In this document: piece by piece, positions 7,568-17,234 of the stretch
Layout: each line of letters begins with the position of its first letter
Numbering within the stretch: position 1 is the first letter of the stretch
Assembly: GCA_963934855.1 (NCBI GenBank)
Contig: CAWWAC010000019.1
Location: 1-35,112, forward strand
Direction: 5' to 3'
From: MAG-120531 sp963934855
GTDB taxonomy: Bacteria; Bacteroidota; Bacteroidia; Flavobacteriales; Flavobacteriaceae
DNA length: 35,112 nt
Program-made: the position numbers and the translations under genes
Notes under the pieces: model-generated
What the model was told of the DNA's origin: nothing
What the model saw: the letters and a program-made list of their open reading frames with translations, nothing else
Database searches by the model: none

Positions 7568-8017
7568 TTAAGCTGTTAACAAGGCTTTCACAGCTGCAGA
7601 TATAGTTTTCCCATCTGCTTTGCCTGCTAATTCTTTAGAGGCTAACCCCATCACTCTACCCATATCTCCCATGCCGGCTGCGCCGGTACTTGCAATAATA
7701 TTGGCTACTACCCCTTTTACTGCTTCTTCTGAGAGTTGTTCTGGTAAGAATTGTGCAATAACTGCAGCTTCTTCTAGTTCAGGTGCGGCTAAGTCTTCCC
7801 TACCTTGTTCTCTGTATATGGCTGCAGAGTCATGGCGCTGTTTTACTAATTTCTGTACCAATTTAATTTCTTCTTCTTCACTCATTAGAGTGTCTAAACC
7901 AGAGGTTTGAGCTAACAAAATAGCAGATTTTATGGCTCTTAGAGAAGTTAGAGCTACCGTGTCCTTGGCACGCATAGCATCTTTTATTTTGTTCATTACA
8001 GCGTCTTGTAAGGGCAT
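7568..8017 (-). CDS. GatB/YqeY domain-containing protein
   Basis: The 149-residue helical protein matches stand-alone YqeY proteins, which resemble the tail domain of the GatB subunit of tRNA-dependent amidotransferase. Recognisable parts are the N-terminal AMRAKDTVALTSLRAIKSA, the central QRHDSAAIYREQGREDLA and the C-terminal MGDMGRVMGLASKELAG-like end. A tRNA-related role has been suggested for the family but is not established. It lies downstream of ftsZ, separated by a terminator hairpin, and probably has its own promoter (minus-strand TATATTAG at 8041-8048). Confidence 0.9.
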   Translation of the reverse strand: MPLQDAVMNKIKDAMRAKDTVALTSLRAIKSAILLAQTSGLDTLMSEEEEIKLVQKLVKQRHDSAAIYREQGREDLAAPELEEAAVIAQFLPEQLSEEAVKGVVANIIASTGAAGMGDMGRVMGLASKELAGKADGKTISAAVKALLTA

Positions 8018-8040
8018 TTTTCTCTTGTTTTAGTGAAAGG

Positions 8041-8048
8041 CTAATATA
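8041..8048 (-). promoter_or_regulatory. Imperfect promoter -7 box for the YqeY-domain gene
   Basis: TATATTAG on the minus strand has one mismatch to TAnnTTTG and lies 23 bases before the ATG, the same spacing as the mraZ and hydrolase boxes in this window. It immediately follows the ftsZ terminator T run. Confidence 0.3.
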
Positions 8049-8053
8049 AAAAA

Positions 8054-8084
8054 TAAACCCGAGACTGCTAGGTGCCCGGGTTTA
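8054..8084 (-). terminator. Intrinsic terminator after ftsZ
   Basis: On the minus strand TAAACCCG (from 8084) pairs with CGGGTTTA (to 8054), an 8-bp stem with a 15-base loop, followed directly by a T6 run. It lies 20 bases past the ftsZ stop and marks the end of the main dcw transcript. Confidence 0.75.
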
Positions 8085-8104
8085 CTTGTGTAAGTGAATG
8101 GGTA

Positions 8105-10165
8105 TTAATCTACATTGTCATGTAAAAACGAATTGTTTGTTCGCAACTGATTTTCTTCTGTAGCATCGGTACTAAGGGTGGTTCTTGAAAGTCTACCTTC
8201 ATTTGGCGTATCTGACAATGATATGCCTTGGCGCTTGTAAGCGGGTTCTTTTTCAATTTCCTCTACTTTATTAATACTATTATTAAATTTATAATTAAAA
8301 TCTCTTAGTTTCCTGCGGCGCTCTTCTGCCCGTTCTTTTAAAAGAGCTTCTATAGGCGCATCCATTGGGTCTAACGCTTCTTCTGGTATTTGAATAGTCT
8401 TTGTTGCTGCAACCGGTTCTAGAGTTTTCTTTTCAAAAATAAGAGACTCTGGCTCTTCTTCTACAGCACCAGCAAAGGGTGTTTCACTAGCAGCGGCTAG
8501 ACTCTCCTCTAGCTCCATATAGTCATCTAAGCTGTATCTTTTTTCTCCAGAGGCATTATACTCTAGAACAGGAATGATTTCTAATGGGTCTTTTACCTCC
8601 ATATCTCTAATGTCGTCATCTAAATTAAAAGAGATGGTGGGTGCTTCTTCAGACACTTCTTTTTCTTCACCAAAAAAAGTGCTTTTTTGAGCTTCATTCT
8701 TAGGCCTAACAGGAATATCAAATAGGGTATTGGTAAAATCTATAGACTCGTTCTCTGTCTGGTCTTCAAAGGTCTCGTTGGCTATTTCTGCAGAAGCATC
8801 AATCACGTCTATCACCTCAAAACTATCTAGCAGCGGAATAAGGGTGGAGATAGGCTCTGGTGACCATACCTCTTTTGGTTCTTCTTGCGCTATTTGTTGT
8901 GGTAATTCTACCGTTTTAAAAACCACCTCTAAACCTCTAATAGCATCTGTGGTAGGAATTAAAAAGTTTATTTCCTGAGTGACAGCAGGCTTATAAGCTA
9001 GTTCCTCTTGTAAGTCTAATGTGTGGACGATCACCTCTTTGGCTTCTTCTTCTAATTCTTCTTCAGGCTCTAAACTAAAAATAGTTGGGGGCACAGGACT
9101 AAAATTAAAGCCTGCACGTTGGTCTTCTTCTAAGGTATGTATGATTCTTTTTGACTCTGTATTAACAATGTCATTTTGTTGCTCTTGGTTAAAGCCTGTG
9201 GCAATTACGGTGACAGCTATGGCCTCTCCTAAGCTTTCATCTTCTCCAACCCCCATAATTATGTTGGCTCCGTGACCTGCTTCTGACTGGATGTATTCAT
9301 TAATTTCTCCAATCTCATCGATGGTGATTTCTTGAACGCCAGATACTATAAGTAATAATACATTTTTAGCTCCTGTAATTTTATTGTCATTTAAAAGGGG
9401 GGAATCCAATGCTTTTGAAATGGCCTCATGGGCCCTTCCAGATCCAGAGGCAGAAGAGGAACCCATAATGGCAGTACCAGAATTAGCTAGTACTGTCTTG
9501 GCATCTCTAAGGTCAATGTTTTGCGTGTAGTGGTGGGTAATAACCTCTGCAATTCCCTTAGCTGCGGTGGCTAAAACCTCATCTGCTTTAGAAAATCCAG
9601 CTTTAAAGCCTAGGTTTCCATATACGTCTCTAAGCTTGTTATTGTTAATAATAATAAGTGAGTCTACATGTGATCTTAAGTTCTCAATTCCTTTTTGGGC
9701 TTGTTCAGAACGCATTTTGCCTTCAAACTGAAACGGAATAGTGACAATTCCTACCGTTAAAATATCTAATTCTTTTGCCATTTTTGCAATCATAGGGGCG
9801 GCTCCTGTACCGGTACCACCTCCCATTCCTGCAGTAATAAATACCATTTTAGTGTTGGTATCTAGCATGGATTTTATGTCTGTCATACTCTCCAAGGCTG
9901 ATTGCTCTCCCACTTCTGGGTTAGCACCGGCTCCTAAGCCTTCAGTGAGAGATAAGCCCAACTGAATTTTATTTGGAACAGGGCTATTTTGTAGTGCTTG
10001 TGCGTCTGTGTTACACACCACAAAATCTACGCCGTTAATTCCAGATTGAAACATATGATTAATGGCATTGCTACCGCCACCACCAACACCAATCACTTTA
10101 ATTACGTTGCTTTGGTTTTTTGGAAGGTCAAAGGCGATGCTGTCAAATTCGCTGTGATCACTCAT
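8105..10165 (-). CDS. ftsZ: Cell division protein FtsZ with long C-terminal extension
   Basis: This tubulin-like GTPase forms the division ring. The GTP-binding domain starts with VIGVGGGGSNAIN (about 24-36) and carries the tubulin signature GGGTGTG at 115-121; the T7-loop region follows. The conserved core ends near residue 340. About 345 further residues form a low-complexity, strongly acidic linker (many Glu, Asp, Pro, Thr) ending in a conserved-looking tail SFLHDNVD, the likely site for FtsA and other partners. At 686 residues it is nearly twice the E. coli protein; flavobacterial FtsZ proteins are generally this long. It lies 25 bases after ftsA and is the last gene before the terminator. 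Confidence 0.97.
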   Translation of the reverse strand: MSDHSEFDSIAFDLPKNQSNVIKVIGVGGGGSNAINHMFQSGINGVDFVVCNTDAQALQNSPVPNKIQLGLSLTEGLGAGANPEVGEQSALESMTDIKSMLDTNTKMVFITAGMGGGTGTGAAPMIAKMAKELDILTVGIVTIPFQFEGKMRSEQAQKGIENLRSHVDSLIIINNNKLRDVYGNLGFKAGFSKADEVLATAAKGIAEVITHHYTQNIDLRDAKTVLANSGTAIMGSSSASGSGRAHEAISKALDSPLLNDNKITGAKNVLLLIVSGVQEITIDEIGEINEYIQSEAGHGANIIMGVGEDESLGEAIAVTVIATGFNQEQQNDIVNTESKRIIHTLEEDQRAGFNFSPVPPTIFSLEPEEELEEEAKEVIVHTLDLQEELAYKPAVTQEINFLIPTTDAIRGLEVVFKTVELPQQIAQEEPKEVWSPEPISTLIPLLDSFEVIDVIDASAEIANETFEDQTENESIDFTNTLFDIPVRPKNEAQKSTFFGEEKEVSEEAPTISFNLDDDIRDMEVKDPLEIIPVLEYNASGEKRYSLDDYMELEESLAAASETPFAGAVEEEPESLIFEKKTLEPVAATKTIQIPEEALDPMDAPIEALLKERAEERRRKLRDFNYKFNNSINKVEEIEKEPAYKRQGISLSDTPNEGRLSRTTLSTDATEENQLRTNNSFLHDNVD

Positions 10166-10190
10166 AGATATAGTTTTTTTATGCTTATTT

Positions 10191-11525
10191 TTATTCTGCG
10201 TTATCTAAAAAATCTTTCAGTTTCTCTGACCATTTGTCAAAAATATTTTTCCTAGGGGCTTTTTGAGCTTTAGGCAGCTGGTCTTTGGTTTCTTCTGTGG
10301 TCTGATCTTCAAGATCCTGTTCTTGCGTCTTTTCTAAGGCAGGCTGTTCTGAATGGTATTTAGCGTCAGAAGATACTGCATTCATGAGAAGCCCTACCCC
10401 TGTGGCATATAAAGGAGAGGCAATTTCTTCTTCTGAATCCCCAGCCAAATGTTCATTTGGATACCCAATTCGGGTATCCATCCCGGTAATATACTCTACC
10501 AATTGTTTTAAATGCTTGAGTTGGCTTCCTCCTCCTGTAAGTACAATACCGGCAATGAGTTTTTTCTTTTGCTCGTCATGGCCGTAGTTCTTAATCTCTA
10601 CATACACCTGCTCAACAATTTCTACTACCCTTGCATGAATAATTTTTGAAAGATTCTTGAGGGTAATTTCTTTGGGGTCTCTTCCTCTAAGACCTGGAAT
10701 AGAAACTATTTCATTTTCTTTATTTTCTCCAGGCCAAGCAGAACCAAATTTAATTTTTAATAATTCTGCTTGTTTTTCTATAATAGAGCATCCTTCTTTA
10801 ATGTCTTCTGTAATGACATTTCCTCCAAAAGGAATGACTGCCGTATGGCGAATAATACCGTCTTTAAAAATAGCTAGATCTGTGGTTCCTCCTCCTATAT
10901 CTATAAGGGCTACACCTGCTTCTTTTTCTTCTTGGCTCAATACTGCATTAGCAGAGGCCAAGGGTTCTAGAGAAATTTCCCCTAACTTTAAACCAGCGCT
11001 CTTAATACAGCGAACTATGTTTTTTATGGAAGACACCTGTCCTACTACCACGTGAAAATTAGCTTCTAAACGGCCCCCATACATGCCAATAGGCTCTTTA
11101 ATTTCTGCTTGTCCGTCTACCTTGAATTCTTGTGGCAGTACATGAATAATTTCTTCTCCAGGAAGCATCACTAATTTGTATACCTGGTTGCAGAGGTTGT
11201 CTACGTCATCTGGGCCAATCACTTCTTCTGCATTGGCTCTTGTAATATAATCTGAATGTTGTAGTGAACGAATATGCTGCCCTGCTATTCCTACAGATAC
11301 GGTGTCTATTTTTAATCCAGAGTCTGTTTCTGCTTGGCTTATGGCCTGCTGTATTGATTCTATGGTTTGGGTAATATTGTTTACCACACCCCTGTGCACC
11401 CCCAAACTCTTAGCTTTTCCTATCCCAAGAATCTCAATCTTTCCGTACTCGTTTTCTTTTCCAATAATGGCTACAATCTTCGTAGTTCCAATATCTAAGC
11501 CAACAGAATAATGTGTCTCTTTCAT
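10191..11525 (-). CDS. ftsA: Cell division protein FtsA
   Basis: This actin-like ATPase tethers FtsZ to the membrane and helps activate septal synthesis. Phosphate loops are DIGTTK at 11-16 and DIGGGTTD at 209-216, with the adenosine motif TGGGSQL further on. Residues about 84-160 form the FtsA-specific SHS2 (1C) domain. A charged linker of some 45 residues leads to the C-terminal amphipathic helix (about 428-444, WSEKLKDFLDNAE), the membrane anchor. The length of 444 compares with 420 in E. coli. ATG start; 10 bases separate it from the ftsQ stop. Confidence 0.97.
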   Translation of the reverse strand: MKETHYSVGLDIGTTKIVAIIGKENEYGKIEILGIGKAKSLGVHRGVVNNITQTIESIQQAISQAETDSGLKIDTVSVGIAGQHIRSLQHSDYITRANAEEVIGPDDVDNLCNQVYKLVMLPGEEIIHVLPQEFKVDGQAEIKEPIGMYGGRLEANFHVVVGQVSSIKNIVRCIKSAGLKLGEISLEPLASANAVLSQEEKEAGVALIDIGGGTTDLAIFKDGIIRHTAVIPFGGNVITEDIKEGCSIIEKQAELLKIKFGSAWPGENKENEIVSIPGLRGRDPKEITLKNLSKIIHARVVEIVEQVYVEIKNYGHDEQKKKLIAGIVLTGGGSQLKHLKQLVEYITGMDTRIGYPNEHLAGDSEEEIASPLYATGVGLLMNAVSSDAKYHSEQPALEKTQEQDLEDQTTEETKDQLPKAQKAPRKNIFDKWSEKLKDFLDNAE

Positions 11526-11535
11526 TTGAGTGTTA

Positions 11536-12258
11536 TTATAGTTTTTTGGTGGCTACCACCTGATTTTTAAACCGCACATCTACCAGCTTGTATTTTGACA
11601 GACTCTGGTCATTAATTGCTTTATTATAAAAAGCTTTAAGTTTAGATGTTTTTTCTTGTAGCTCCTGGGCGTCACCCCAAACCACATCAAAATCTTCCAT
11701 CCTACACTTAAGCATATAATGTTTCTCACTTTGCACTTCTATGCCCACTATATTCTTAGTTAAAAAAACATCTTGTGCTATAAAAACAACCAACTTATGA
11801 CAATCCTCTAAGCTTTTCTTAGATAGATTTCCAGTAATTATTGGAACTCTAGCAGAATGAAACTCAGAAAGCGGCATGACATCTCCCTGTTCGTCTAAAT
11901 AGAAAACAGAATCTGTCAGCACTCTTGCTACGGGTATTTTTTGCGTGAGCAAAGCCCTAAGCACCCCATCTACAGTCATATAAACTGTGGCATTTTGAAG
12001 CATAGGATCTTCATTAAGCCACTGCTCAATAGTACTCAAAGCTACTTTTTCTTTAGGCTGTTTTAATTGCCCTTTGTTTTTTAGTATTAACAATTTATTA
12101 ACCGCCGCATAGTTGGTGTATAAGTTGTCTTTTGAAGTGAATTCTAGTGTAATTCCCTCTACAATTCTCATGTTATTCCTTTTATTTGTAAAGGCGTATA
12201 AGCCAATTAAAACAAAGGCTATAAGGAATATTTGGAGTGTATTTAAGAATTTTTTCAC
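11536..12258 (-). CDS. ftsQ: Cell division protein FtsQ (DivIB-like)
   Basis: This bitopic membrane protein of the divisome links cytoplasmic and periplasmic parts. A short basic N-terminus is followed by one transmembrane helix at about 8-24. The periplasmic portion contains a POTRA-like stretch (about 30-95) and the FtsQ domain with ARVLTDSVFYLDEQGDVMPL. Sequence conservation in this family is low, so the call leans on topology, length (240; E. coli 276) and its place between murC and ftsA. The start is GTG, overlapping the murC TGA stop by four bases (GTGA), implying translational coupling. Confidence 0.9.
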   Translation of the reverse strand: MKKFLNTLQIFLIAFVLIGLYAFTNKRNNMRIVEGITLEFTSKDNLYTNYAAVNKLLILKNKGQLKQPKEKVALSTIEQWLNEDPMLQNATVYMTVDGVLRALLTQKIPVARVLTDSVFYLDEQGDVMPLSEFHSARVPIITGNLSKKSLEDCHKLVVFIAQDVFLTKNIVGIEVQSEKHYMLKCRMEDFDVVWGDAQELQEKTSKLKAFYNKAINDQSLSKYKLVDVRFKNQVVATKKL

Positions 12259-13595
12259 AATAGTGCTGCTTTAATTTTAGGAACTTCTAATCCAATGTCT
12301 CCTGCGCCTAGAGTGACTAAAATTTTTGGGTTTATTTTCACAATACGCTCCACCAAGTTTTTTTTATTTAAAAGTGCTTTTTCTGGCGCAGTAATTTTTT
12401 CTAAAAGCCAAGACGAATTCACCCCATCTATTGGCAATTCCCTTGCTGGATAGATATCTAATAAATACACGCAGTTAAAAAGAGACAGACTACTGGCAAA
12501 TTCTGCTGCAAAATCTTGAGTTCTTGAGTATAAATGTGGCTGGAATACTACTGTAAGTAATTCTTTAGGATAGAGCGTTTTTAAACTCTCAAATACTGCT
12601 TTTATTGCTGTTGGATGGTGGGCATAGTCATCTATAAACACCCTATTCTCCTTTTTAATTTCATATGAAAAACGTCTAGCTACCCCTTTAAAAGTGACTA
12701 AAGCGGCTATTAGTTTCTCTGGAGCCACTCCCTGGCTTTCTGCCATAGCAAAAGCCACTAGTGCATTAAGCAAATTATGAGTGCCAGGCATAGGGAATAA
12801 CACCCTTTTAAAAACAGCTTTTGGAGTGTGTAAATGAGCATAGATATTTCCGTGCTCATAACAGATTTGTGAAAGGTAGTAATCTGAGGTTTCTAAAAGA
12901 CCATAAGTGGTTCCTGGAATTTGAACAGACTCATGCACAAATAAACGCCCAGTTGGCTTTACTCTTTTAGCAAAATCCTCAAAGGCCTCTTCTAGGCTTT
13001 GGGCATTCTTATAAATATCTAAATGGTCTGCATCTGTTCCTGTGATACAAGCCACATTTGGGCTTAAAGTTAGAAAAGACCTATCAAATTCATCTGCTTC
13101 CACCACTGTAGTAGCAGTATCTTTTAACAGTAAGTTACTATTAAAATTATTGGCTAAGCCTCCTAAAAAAGCTGTAATACCCACACCAGAAGCGTCTAAT
13201 AGGTGCGCTAATAAGCTAGAGGTAGTAGTTTTACCGTGGGTACCCCCTATGGCATAAGAAAAACTGTCTGCAGTAATAGCGCCTAAAAGGGTAGCTCTTT
13301 TAATTATACTAAATTTATGCGAACTAAAATATTCAAACAAGGCAGTAGTCTTTGGAACAGCTGGCGTATATATTATTTTTACAAACTCTTGATGTTTAAA
13401 TGTGTCTGGGAGTATGGAAATGTGGTCTGAATAAATAAGTTCCATACCCAAGGCCTCCAAATCTGCTGTGATAGCTGAGGGTGTTGCGTCATAACCCCCC
13501 ACTTTTGCTCCCTTTAAAAAGCAATACCTAGCCAAAGCAGACATACCAATGCCGCCAATGCCTAAAAAAAAGTATGTCTCTTGCCGTAGGTTCAT
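12255..13595 (-). CDS. murC: UDP-N-acetylmuramate--L-alanine ligase
   Basis: It adds L-alanine to UDP-MurNAc, opening the stem-peptide pathway in the cytoplasm. The Rossmann domain has GIGGIGMSALA at about 12-22. The ATP loop GTHGKT at 118-123 is the MurC form, with His in place of the Ser or Thr of other Mur ligases. The EADEFDRSF segment and the DDYAHHPTAI motif, both typical of MurC, follow. It is full length at 446 residues. Both ends overlap neighbours by four bases: ATGA with murG upstream and GTGA with ftsQ downstream. Confidence 0.97.
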   Translation of the reverse strand: MNLRQETYFFLGIGGIGMSALARYCFLKGAKVGGYDATPSAITADLEALGMELIYSDHISILPDTFKHQEFVKIIYTPAVPKTTALFEYFSSHKFSIIKRATLLGAITADSFSYAIGGTHGKTTTSSLLAHLLDASGVGITAFLGGLANNFNSNLLLKDTATTVVEADEFDRSFLTLSPNVACITGTDADHLDIYKNAQSLEEAFEDFAKRVKPTGRLFVHESVQIPGTTYGLLETSDYYLSQICYEHGNIYAHLHTPKAVFKRVLFPMPGTHNLLNALVAFAMAESQGVAPEKLIAALVTFKGVARRFSYEIKKENRVFIDDYAHHPTAIKAVFESLKTLYPKELLTVVFQPHLYSRTQDFAAEFASSLSLFNCVYLLDIYPARELPIDGVNSSWLLEKITAPEKALLNKKNLVERIVKINPKILVTLGAGDIGLEVPKIKAALL

Positions 13596-14698
13596 TTATT
13601 TGCTTTATGTATTTCTAAGAGTCCTTTAATTGTCTTTACAATAGCTGCAGTAGCATTAGGCTGAGCTGCACTTTTCATAGCAACTTTCATACTTTGCCTA
13701 GCATGTTGGTTGTCTAACAAGTCCTCAAAAATGGGCTTAAACTCCATTTCTAGTTGTTTTTCAATCACCATAGCACCTGCTCCTATTTCTGTAACGGCTA
13801 AGGCATTTTTAGTTTGGTGATCTTCTGCCACATTAGGAGAAGGAATAAATATGGCCGGGCAGCCTATGAGCATTATTTCTGAAATAGTCCCTGCACCTGC
13901 TCTTGAAATTAATAAGTCTGCTGCACTATAAGCCAGAGGCATTTCAACAATATAATCTAGGACTTTTACATTTTTGCTTTGGCAGCTCTTATACTGCTCA
14001 TAATACAAACTCCCACACTGCCAAAGCAACTGTAGGCCTTTTTCTTTAAAGTAAGGGAGCTGTGCGGCTATGTATTCGTTTATTTTTTTGGCACCTAAAC
14101 TACCTCCTAGCACTAATAATACTGGTTGCGTTTCCTGTAAACCAAAGGCAGCTAAAGCCACATTTTTATCAACTAATAGTTCAGAAATATCTGAGCGAAC
14201 AGGGTTTCCCGTAAGCACCAAACGCTCTTTAGGAAAATACTGCTGCATATTGGGATATGCTACGCAAATGGCTTGAGCCTTTTTAGCCAACCACTTATTG
14301 CTAACCCCTGCGTAAGAATTTTGTTCTTGAATAAGAGTAGGAACCCCTATAACCTGTGCCATTTTTAATAATGGAGCAGAGGCGTAACCTCCTGTTCCAA
14401 TAACCATATGGGGCTTAAATCTTACCAGTATAAAGAGTGCTTGGATTAGGCTGTAAAAAAGTTTAAAGGGAAAAAATAAAAGGGTCATAGATATTTTTCT
14501 TGACAAGCCAGAAATCCATAATCCTTTAATGGAATAGCCTAACTGAGGTACCTTTTGCATTTCCATTTTACCCTGAGCTCCAACAAATAGAAAGGAAGCA
14601 GCTGGGTAAGTTGCTTTTAGAGCATCTGCAATAGCTATTGCAGGATAGATATGACCTCCTGTACCGCCCCCAGATAATATAAATTTATAATTGCTCAC
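13592..14698 (-). CDS. murG: UDP-GlcNAc--undecaprenyl-pyrophosphoryl-MurNAc-pentapeptide GlcNAc transferase
   Basis: It makes lipid II by adding GlcNAc to lipid I on the inner membrane face. The glycine-rich loop GGGTGGH is at 10-16; a second, GGSLGAKKIN, opens the C-terminal GT-B half, followed by ISRAGAGTISEIM, the donor-binding helix. A hydrophobic patch around 73-90 is the expected membrane-association site. The length of 368 is close to E. coli (355). The start is GTG, 14 bases inside the 3' end of ftsW. The pairing with ftsW is the usual one. Confidence 0.97.
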   Translation of the reverse strand: MSNYKFILSGGGTGGHIYPAIAIADALKATYPAASFLFVGAQGKMEMQKVPQLGYSIKGLWISGLSRKISMTLLFFPFKLFYSLIQALFILVRFKPHMVIGTGGYASAPLLKMAQVIGVPTLIQEQNSYAGVSNKWLAKKAQAICVAYPNMQQYFPKERLVLTGNPVRSDISELLVDKNVALAAFGLQETQPVLLVLGGSLGAKKINEYIAAQLPYFKEKGLQLLWQCGSLYYEQYKSCQSKNVKVLDYIVEMPLAYSAADLLISRAGAGTISEIMLIGCPAIFIPSPNVAEDHQTKNALAVTEIGAGAMVIEKQLEMEFKPIFEDLLDNQHARQSMKVAMKSAAQPNATAAIVKTIKGLLEIHKANK

Positions 14699-15881
14699 TT
14701 AAAATTTCTAAGGGGTTAGTTTCTTCTTCTTTTAAGGGGCCCGGAGCCGCTAAATTATTTTTGTTGCTAGCACTTAAAAGAATTCCAAGAGCCAAACAGG
14801 TCATCCAAATAGAGGTTCCTCCACTACTTATTAATGGCAGAGTCTGCCCAGTCACAGGCAATAGAGAAACTGCCACACCCATATTAATAAAGGCCTGGAA
14901 TATAATGGGCAGTCCTACCCCTAATGCTAATAACTTCCCAAAAAAGCTAGGTGAGCTATTGGTAATTACTATAATTCTAATAAGCATAAACAAGTAAATA
15001 CCCAAGATTAGAAGACCTCCAAATAAGCCATATTCTTCAATAATAATAGCAAAAATAAAATCTGAAGAACTCTGAGGTAAGAAATTTTTCATCACACTTT
15101 TTCCAGCGCCCAATCCAAACACCTCACCAGAAGCAATGGCTATTTTAGCGCGTTCTATCTGGTAGTCTGCTTCCGTCACTTCTTCTGATGAAAAATTTTC
15201 AATACGGCTCATCCAAGTGTCTACCCTATTGGGGAACAAGTCTGGAAAAGTCTTAGCAGTCACAACAAATAACGCTCCCATAACTAGTGCAGTGGTGGTA
15301 ATTCCCAACAAATACTTAATAGGGTAACCCCCAAGAAAACAGAGCATCATCACCATTGCAAACATAATAGCTGCTGTAGAAAAATTAGCTGGAAATACCA
15401 AGGCAACTACTGTAAAAACTGGGAGCCAAAGGGGTAAGACAGAAGCTAAAAAAGTAATAGGGGTTTCTCTAATTTTAGACAGGTACCTGGCTACATAAAC
15501 CATAAGCACAACCATGGCTAAAGTAGAGGTTTGAAATCCAATTGAGGTAAAAGGAATTTTAATCCACCTACTCGCATTGGCCCCTCCAATAGTGCTTCCC
15601 TGTGCTAGTGTGTAAACAAGTAATAATATAACTACTGGTAGGCCAATAAGTGAGAGTCCCTTAAAAAAATGAGTTGGAATTTTATGTACCCCAAACATAA
15701 TTCCAAAGCCCATAATAAGCAAGAATGCGTGTTTGGCCAAATAGCCTACAGCTGTTCCATTCTGAACCACATTTTCTAAATTACCACTAGCACTATAGAC
15801 TGGTAAAAAAGAAATGAGGGACAGCAGGGCTATAATGGCCCAGGTAGCTTTGTCTCCTTGTATGTTTCTAAATATACTCAC
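14685..15881 (-). CDS. ftsW: Septal peptidoglycan glycosyltransferase FtsW (SEDS family)
   Basis: This polytopic SEDS protein polymerises lipid II at the septum together with FtsI. The 398 residues contain about ten hydrophobic helices. The family region is seen in GLGAGKSVMKNFLPQSSSDFIFA, followed by EEYGLFGG and the C-terminal NMGVAVSLLPVTGQTLPLISSGGTS. Within the dcw cluster FtsW is preferred over RodA. The start is GTG and abuts the murD stop with no gap (TAAGTG), so coupled translation is likely. A short polar tail rich in Glu follows the last helix. Confidence 0.95.
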   Translation of the reverse strand: MSIFRNIQGDKATWAIIALLSLISFLPVYSASGNLENVVQNGTAVGYLAKHAFLLIMGFGIMFGVHKIPTHFFKGLSLIGLPVVILLLVYTLAQGSTIGGANASRWIKIPFTSIGFQTSTLAMVVLMVYVARYLSKIRETPITFLASVLPLWLPVFTVVALVFPANFSTAAIMFAMVMMLCFLGGYPIKYLLGITTTALVMGALFVVTAKTFPDLFPNRVDTWMSRIENFSSEEVTEADYQIERAKIAIASGEVFGLGAGKSVMKNFLPQSSSDFIFAIIIEEYGLFGGLLILGIYLFMLIRIIVITNSSPSFFGKLLALGVGLPIIFQAFINMGVAVSLLPVTGQTLPLISSGGTSIWMTCLALGILLSASNKNNLAAPGPLKEEETNPLEILSEQL

Positions 15882-17234
15882 TTATAGATTTCTTACAGCT
15901 TCTTTAAATTGGTTACCTCTATCTTCATAATTCTTAAATAAATCAAAACTAGCGCAGGCTGGAGACAGCAAAACAGTATCTCCTTTTTCAGAAACCTTAG
16001 ACGCAACTTTCACAGCTTCTTCCATAGAGGTAGTTTCTATTAAAATATCCGCAGCTTTTGAAAAAACACTTTTAAGTGCTTCATTGTCAACGCCCAAACA
16101 AATAATAGCCTTTACTTTTTCACGTACCATAGACATGAGTGGCATATAGTCATTCCCTTTATCTAAACCCCCTACAATCCACACAATTGGTGTTTTAACA
16201 CTTTCTAGAGCGTAATAGGTAGCATTTACATTAGTAGCCTTAGAGTCATTTATATAATGAACATGCTGAATTTTAAGTACTTTCTCTAAGCGGTGGGGAG
16301 CTCCTTGAAAGTGCTGCACACTATTTCTAATGGTTTCCTTTCTTATTTGAATTAAAGTGGCCGCGGCAGCTGCTGCCATGGTATTCTTTACATTGTGCGT
16401 ACCCTCAAGGGCTAAAGTGTTGATCTGCATGCTATATGAGTTAGTGTCCAATACTATTTTTATATTTTCAGCGTCTACAAAGGCGCCTTCTGTGAATTTT
16501 TTTTGAGTGCTAAATGGAATTTTTTTAGATAAAATTTGCTGCTGTGACATGGCTGTTTGAATAACGGGGCAGTCTGCATCATAGATTAAATAATTTGCCG
16601 AAGTCTGGTTTTTGGCAATCCTAAACTTAGCAGCTGTATAACGTTCCATATCATAGCCATAACGGTCTAAGTGGTCTGGGCTAATATTGGTAATTATCGC
16701 AATATGTGGCCTAAAATTTTCAATATTGTCTAATTGAAAACTACTGAGTTCTAGCACGTAGTAGTCTATAGGAGCGGCTCCTTTTATAAGAGACTCATAG
16801 ACCAGACCTGCAAAACTCACCCCAATATTGCCCCCCATTTTTACTGCGTATCCTTCAGACTTTAAAATGTGATAAATAAGCATGGTGGTGGTGGTTTTGC
16901 CATTGCTGCCTGTAATACCAATAAGGGTAGCCTTTGTGTAATAAGACGCAAATTCTACCTCATCAATCACTTTTATTCCAGCGACACGCAAAGCCAAAAC
17001 CAAGGGTACCGTATCTGGAATTCCAGGGCTTTTAACCACCAGAGAAGCGTCCATAACAGCTGCTTCATTGTGCCCCCCTTCTTCCCATTTAATTTCATGT
17101 TGTATAAGAACGTTTTTAAAAGCCTGTTTAATAAGACTTTTATCTGAGACCAGTACTCGGTACCCTTGTTGCTGACCCAAAAGAGCAGCTCCCACACCAC
17201 TTTCTCCCCCACCTAAAACAACCAATTGCTTCAT
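15882..17234 (-). CDS. murD: UDP-N-acetylmuramoylalanine--D-glutamate ligase
   Basis: It adds D-glutamate to UDP-MurNAc-L-Ala. The N-terminal Rossmann-like domain starts LGGGESGVGAALLG; the ATP loop GITGSNGKTTT is at 106-116; the central NISPDHLDRYG and C-terminal NDSKATNVNA motifs are the MurD pattern. The 450 residues are standard. Its ATG shares one base with the mraY stop (TAATG), and its own stop directly touches the ftsW start, placing it in the middle of a continuous translational relay. Confidence 0.97.
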   Translation of the reverse strand: MKQLVVLGGGESGVGAALLGQQQGYRVLVSDKSLIKQAFKNVLIQHEIKWEEGGHNEAAVMDASLVVKSPGIPDTVPLVLALRVAGIKVIDEVEFASYYTKATLIGITGSNGKTTTTMLIYHILKSEGYAVKMGGNIGVSFAGLVYESLIKGAAPIDYYVLELSSFQLDNIENFRPHIAIITNISPDHLDRYGYDMERYTAAKFRIAKNQTSANYLIYDADCPVIQTAMSQQQILSKKIPFSTQKKFTEGAFVDAENIKIVLDTNSYSMQINTLALEGTHNVKNTMAAAAAATLIQIRKETIRNSVQHFQGAPHRLEKVLKIQHVHYINDSKATNVNATYYALESVKTPIVWIVGGLDKGNDYMPLMSMVREKVKAIICLGVDNEALKSVFSKAADILIETTSMEEAVKVASKVSEKGDTVLLSPACASFDLFKNYEDRGNQFKEAVRNL

